From positions 1-64,000 of the forward strand of contig NZ_JASNWF010000024.1 in NCBI RefSeq assembly GCF_030283205.1: a stretch of 64,000 bases of DNA, in the 5' to 3' direction. The position numbers and the translations under genes are program-made. The notes below the pieces were generated by a model. The model was not told the origin of the DNA. It saw nothing but the letters and a program-made list of their open reading frames with translations, and did not search any database. Every line of letters begins with the position of its first letter. Positions within the stretch are counted from its first letter, which is position 1. The stretch is from Actinomadura opuntiae. GTDB taxonomy: Bacteria; Actinomycetota; Actinomycetes; Streptosporangiales; Streptosporangiaceae. Of the stretch, positions 61,078-64,000 are shown one piece after another.

Positions 61078-62243
61078 TCCCGGACCGCTTCCCGGACGGG
61101 TGCTACGCGCAGGGCCATCCGTACGGGCTGTACGACGCGGTCCGGGCGGAGGGCGGGCTCGTCCGGCACCCGGCACTGCCGCTGTGGGTCGCCGGGTCGC
61201 ACGCGGCGGTGCACGCGGCCGCGAGCGACCCGGCGGCGTACCGGTCGGGCGACGGCATCCTGATCGACGAGATCGACCGGCCCTTCGACACGCCGCCGAC
61301 GATCATGCACACGGACCCGCCCGAGCACGGCCGGTACCGGGGGCTCGTCGCGCCCGCGTTCCGGCCGTCGGCGATGCGGCGGCTGGAGGGCGCGGTCCGC
61401 GAGCGGATCCGGGCGCTGCTGGAGCCGGTCGAGACAGGCCGGCCGTTCGACGTCGTCGCGGAGCTGGCCGTCCCGCTGCCGCTGCAGGTGATCTGCCTGC
61501 TGCTCGGCATCCCGGAGGACGACTGGCCGCGGTTCTTCCGCTGGTCGGAGTCGATCATCCCGGGCGCGGCGCCGGAGCTGTCCGACGAGGAGCGGGCGGC
61601 GCTGCGGATGGAGGCCGGCACCTACCTGGTGGAGGTCTCCAACGAGCGGCGGGCCGTGCCGCGCGACGACGTGATCTCGCAGCTCGCGCAGGCCGAGGTG
61701 GACGGGGACCGGCTCACCGACATCGAGATGGTGATGTTCCTGATCCAGCTGCTCGTCGCGGGCAACGAGACGACCCGGCACGCGATCTCCGGCGGGCTGC
61801 TGGCGTTCGCGGAGAACCCGGCCCAGTGGGAGGCGATGAAGCGGCCGGAGGCGATGCCCACGGCGATCGAGGAGATCCTGCGCTGGACGTCCCCGGTCGT
61901 CTACTTCCTGCGGACCGCGACACGCCCGGCCGTCCTGGCGGGGCGCGAGCTGGCGGCCGGCGACCACGTCATGCTCCTGTACGGGGCGGCGAACCGCGAT
62001 CCGGAGGCTTTCGGCCCTGATGCCGACCGTTTCGACATCACCAGACGGCCGGACGCGCCCGGACTCGCGTTCGGGTACGGCCCCCACTTCTGCCTCGGCG
62101 CCGCGCTCGCGCGGATGGAGATGCGGCTCGTCCTGGAGGAACTACGCACTCGGTACACGACCATCACAGTGACGGACGAACCGGTATATAACGGCTCGCC
62201 CGTGGTCGTCGGGCTCCGCAGCCTCGGCCTCGCGTTCGGCTGA
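61074..62243 (+). CDS. Cytochrome P450
   Basis: A 389-residue bacterial class I P450: I-helix LLVAGNETTRHAISGG, K-helix EEILRWTSP (ExxR), and heme loop FGYGPHFCLGAALARME with axial Cys340. Complete and of normal length. No ferredoxin or reductase gene is adjacent, so it must use partners elsewhere. It is coupled to the cupin gene (GTGA overlap), suggesting consecutive oxidations of one aromatic or lipid compound. A perfect terminator follows. Confidence 0.93.
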   Translation: MIPDRFPDGCYAQGHPYGLYDAVRAEGGLVRHPALPLWVAGSHAAVHAAASDPAAYRSGDGILIDEIDRPFDTPPTIMHTDPPEHGRYRGLVAPAFRPSAMRRLEGAVRERIRALLEPVETGRPFDVVAELAVPLPLQVICLLLGIPEDDWPRFFRWSESIIPGAAPELSDEERAALRMEAGTYLVEVSNERRAVPRDDVISQLAQAEVDGDRLTDIEMVMFLIQLLVAGNETTRHAISGGLLAFAENPAQWEAMKRPEAMPTAIEEILRWTSPVVYFLRTATRPAVLAGRELAAGDHVMLLYGAANRDPEAFGPDADRFDITRRPDAPGLAFGYGPHFCLGAALARMEMRLVLEELRTRYTTITVTDEPVYNGSPVVVGLRSLGLAFG

Positions 62244-62254
62244 AACCGGCGCCG

Positions 62255-62284
62255 CTTCCGGCCGGGCACCGCCCCGGCCGGAAG
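62255..62284 (+). terminator. Perfect 12-bp hairpin after the P450 gene
   Basis: CTTCCGGCCGGG (62255-62266) pairs with CCCGGCCGGAAG (62273-62284) around a 6-nt loop and is followed by TTA. It lies between the P450 and the convergent PAP2/kinase gene and may work in both directions. Confidence 0.8.
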
Positions 62285-62323
62285 TTACAGCGTCCCGAAT
62301 CTTCGCCGAACACCCAGCGCCGG

Positions 62324-63949
62324 TCAGGCGTCTGGACGGAAGACGGCGAGGGCCTTGGCGTGCTTGCCGAACCGCAGCGACGGCGGCACCGCCGACACGT
62401 CGCCGTCGCGCGCGAGCCGCAGCTCGTCGCAGGACGTCAGCACCTCCAGCCCGCCGGCGCGCCAGGCCAGGTAGCCGGGCGTGATGTGCAGGTGCCCGGC
62501 CATGACGGCGGCGACCGCGCGGACCCGCGGCATGCGCCGCCCGGTGGCGACCATCCGGACGTCGAGGCACCCGTCGTCGAGGCGTTCCCGCCAGGTGGGC
62601 GCGGCGCCGTGCGAGCCGAACATGCCGTTGCCGACGAACGCCAGCCACACGTGCCGCCGGTGCCCGTCCACCACGGCCTCGACGGGCTCGGAGTGCCGCA
62701 GCGTCCGGACGGCGGCGATCGCCAGCGCGGGCCACTTGCCGAGCCGCTTCTCCAGCCGCTCGCGCCGGTCGACCAGCTCGGTGTAGGCGCCGAAGCTCGC
62801 GGTGTTCAGGAACAGCCGCTCGTCGCGCGACCCCGTACCGCCCTTCGCGGGCACGGCGTAGGCGACGTCCACGCGGCCGAGCCGTCCGGCCCGGTAGGCG
62901 GCGATCGCCTCGGCGGGCGACTCGATGCCGAGGGCGCGGGCGAAGTGGTCGAACGTGCCGCCGGGCACGGTCAGCAGCGGCACGTCGTGGTCGAGCGCGG
63001 CGCGGGCGGCGGCGTTGACGGTGCCGTCGCCGCCGACGACGGCCAGCACGTCGGCCCGCGCGGCGGCCTCCGCGCAGACCTTCTCCAGGTCCTGGCCCTC
63101 CTCCAGCGCGATGATCTCCGCCGCGGGCAGTTCGCGCCGCAGCACCCCGACCGCCACCTGCGCACCGCTCGGCATGATGCCGCGGGTGGCCTCGCCCCCG
63201 CCGCCCGAGGCGGGGTTGACGACCGCGACCACGCCGCGCCCGTCATCGGTGACCTGCACGTCCTCCCCCTCGGCCCGCGTCAGGCGGGCCACCGGAGGGC
63301 GCGCGGGCCACACCAGCCGCGTGCCGAGCCCGGCCAGCGCGCCGATGCCGAGGCCGGCGAGCACGTCCCCGGGGTAGTGGGCGCCGGTGTAGACGCGGGC
63401 GAACGCGACGGCCGCGGCGGTCGCGGCGACCGGCACCGCCACCGCGGCGGGCGCCTCCAGCGCCACGCCGGTCGCGAACGCGGCGGCGGACGCCGAGTGG
63501 CCGGACGGGAAGGCGTGCGAGGTCGGCAGCTTCCACCGGATCCGGATCGGCGGCACCAGGTCCACCACGGGGCGCGCCCGGCGGAACGCGTGCTTGCCGA
63601 GGACGTTGACGGCCGGGCTCGCCACCGCGATCGCGATCGAGCCGCGCAGCGCGGCACGGCGCAGGCGTGGGCGCCGGGTGAGCCCGAGGGCCGTGGCCGT
63701 GCCGAACCACAGGACGCCGTGGTCGGCCGTGCGCGACAGCCGGGGCAGGACGTACTCGAGGCCGGGCAGCCGGGCCGCCGCGACCCGGTCGAACGCCCAC
63801 CGGTCGGCCCGTCCGAGCCGGCTCAGCAGTCTCCGGCGCGGGCCGCGGCGGGCGGCACGGCCGGCACGGCCGGCACGGGGGGAGGGGGCGGGGGCGCGGG
63901 ACCCGGGTGAGCGCCGCATCGTCGATGACCGAGAATGGTTGGACCGCAT
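62324..63949 (-). CDS. Fusion of PAP2 phosphatase and diacylglycerol-kinase-type domain
   Basis: A 541-residue membrane protein. Residues ~1-235 form a PAP2 acid phosphatase with several helices and the motifs KHAFRRARP, PSGHSASAAAF and HYPGDVLAG (the catalytic His residues). Residues ~245-541 form a lipid-kinase/LCB5-like domain with VAVVNPASGGGG, VVGGDGTVN and GGTFDHFARALG. Together they could interconvert phosphatidate and diacylglycerol or act on polyprenyl phosphates; both activities in one chain is known for some actinobacterial proteins. ATG at 63949 taken; an ATG at 63919 is also possible. It is convergent with the P450 gene. Confidence 0.85.
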   Translation of the reverse strand: MRSNHSRSSTMRRSPGSRAPAPSPRAGRAGRAARRGPRRRLLSRLGRADRWAFDRVAAARLPGLEYVLPRLSRTADHGVLWFGTATALGLTRRPRLRRAALRGSIAIAVASPAVNVLGKHAFRRARPVVDLVPPIRIRWKLPTSHAFPSGHSASAAAFATGVALEAPAAVAVPVAATAAAVAFARVYTGAHYPGDVLAGLGIGALAGLGTRLVWPARPPVARLTRAEGEDVQVTDDGRGVVAVVNPASGGGGEATRGIMPSGAQVAVGVLRRELPAAEIIALEEGQDLEKVCAEAAARADVLAVVGGDGTVNAAARAALDHDVPLLTVPGGTFDHFARALGIESPAEAIAAYRAGRLGRVDVAYAVPAKGGTGSRDERLFLNTASFGAYTELVDRRERLEKRLGKWPALAIAAVRTLRHSEPVEAVVDGHRRHVWLAFVGNGMFGSHGAAPTWRERLDDGCLDVRMVATGRRMPRVRAVAAVMAGHLHITPGYLAWRAGGLEVLTSCDELRLARDGDVSAVPPSLRFGKHAKALAVFRPDA

Positions 63950-64000
63950 CCCCCGGGTATCCCCAGGGGCGTCGACAAGATTCCGTAATGATCTCAGTTC

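Noticed and set aside
1..64000. tRNA, rRNA, integrase, transposase, attachment site or origin
   Set aside because: No T-loop-like sequences in tRNA context, no mobile-element proteins, and the two DnaA-like boxes are isolated rather than clustered.

Overview
The window is very GC-rich, with dense genes, many GTG (some TTG) starts and ATGA/GTGA/TGATG stop-start overlaps. It also carries actinobacterial family pairs: an XRE/DUF5753 regulator with a DUF397 protein, CU044_5270, a SpoIIE phosphatase network, and a type VII (ESX) secretion system with a one-piece EccC. I read it as the chromosome of a filamentous actinomycete, most likely Actinomadura or another Thermomonosporaceae. The genus is an inference. 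I see no tRNA, rRNA, CRISPR array, insertion sequence or prophage.

Region 1 (1-21.9 kb) is an MFS exporter followed by a type VII secretion locus. It holds an EccA-like protein with three AAA modules, an EspI-like proline-rich ParA/MinD ATPase coupled to two small genes, a decayed kinase-like membrane protein, two WXG100 substrates, EccB and EccD on the minus strand, EccC on the plus strand, and a mycosin. No EccE is recognisable. A CPBP protease, PadR regulator and membrane-sensor operon closes the region.

Region 2 (22-46.5 kb) is signalling and envelope housekeeping: a Ser/Thr kinase, an XRE/DUF397 pair, an anti-sigma ATPase, a STAS protein, a split M16 peptidase pair, a Spo0M-like protein with a repetitive tail, a protein with W-T-P repeats, two large SpoIIE-type phosphatases, a TetR regulator, a SigR-like sigma factor with no adjacent anti-sigma gene, a subtilisin-inhibitor-like protein, and CBS, ANTAR and DUF6328 proteins. 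Two phosphatases, a HATPase and a STAS protein within 20 kb suggest a partner-switching network.

Region 3 (46.5-53.2 kb) has the most unusual arrangement. Two prolyl-tRNA synthetases of different evolutionary types lie head to head, 58 bp apart, with back-to-back -10 elements that predict leaderless or nearly leaderless mRNAs. An ABC-F ATPase follows one of them. Next comes an ECF sigma factor translationally coupled to a membrane protein.

Region 4 (53.2-64 kb) is a tightly overlapped run of glycan genes (epimerase, GT4, two unknowns, GT4, GT28-like), a serine-hydrolase remnant, YceI, VanW, a leaderless cupin-P450 operon, and a PAP2 phosphatase fused to a diacylglycerol-kinase-type domain.
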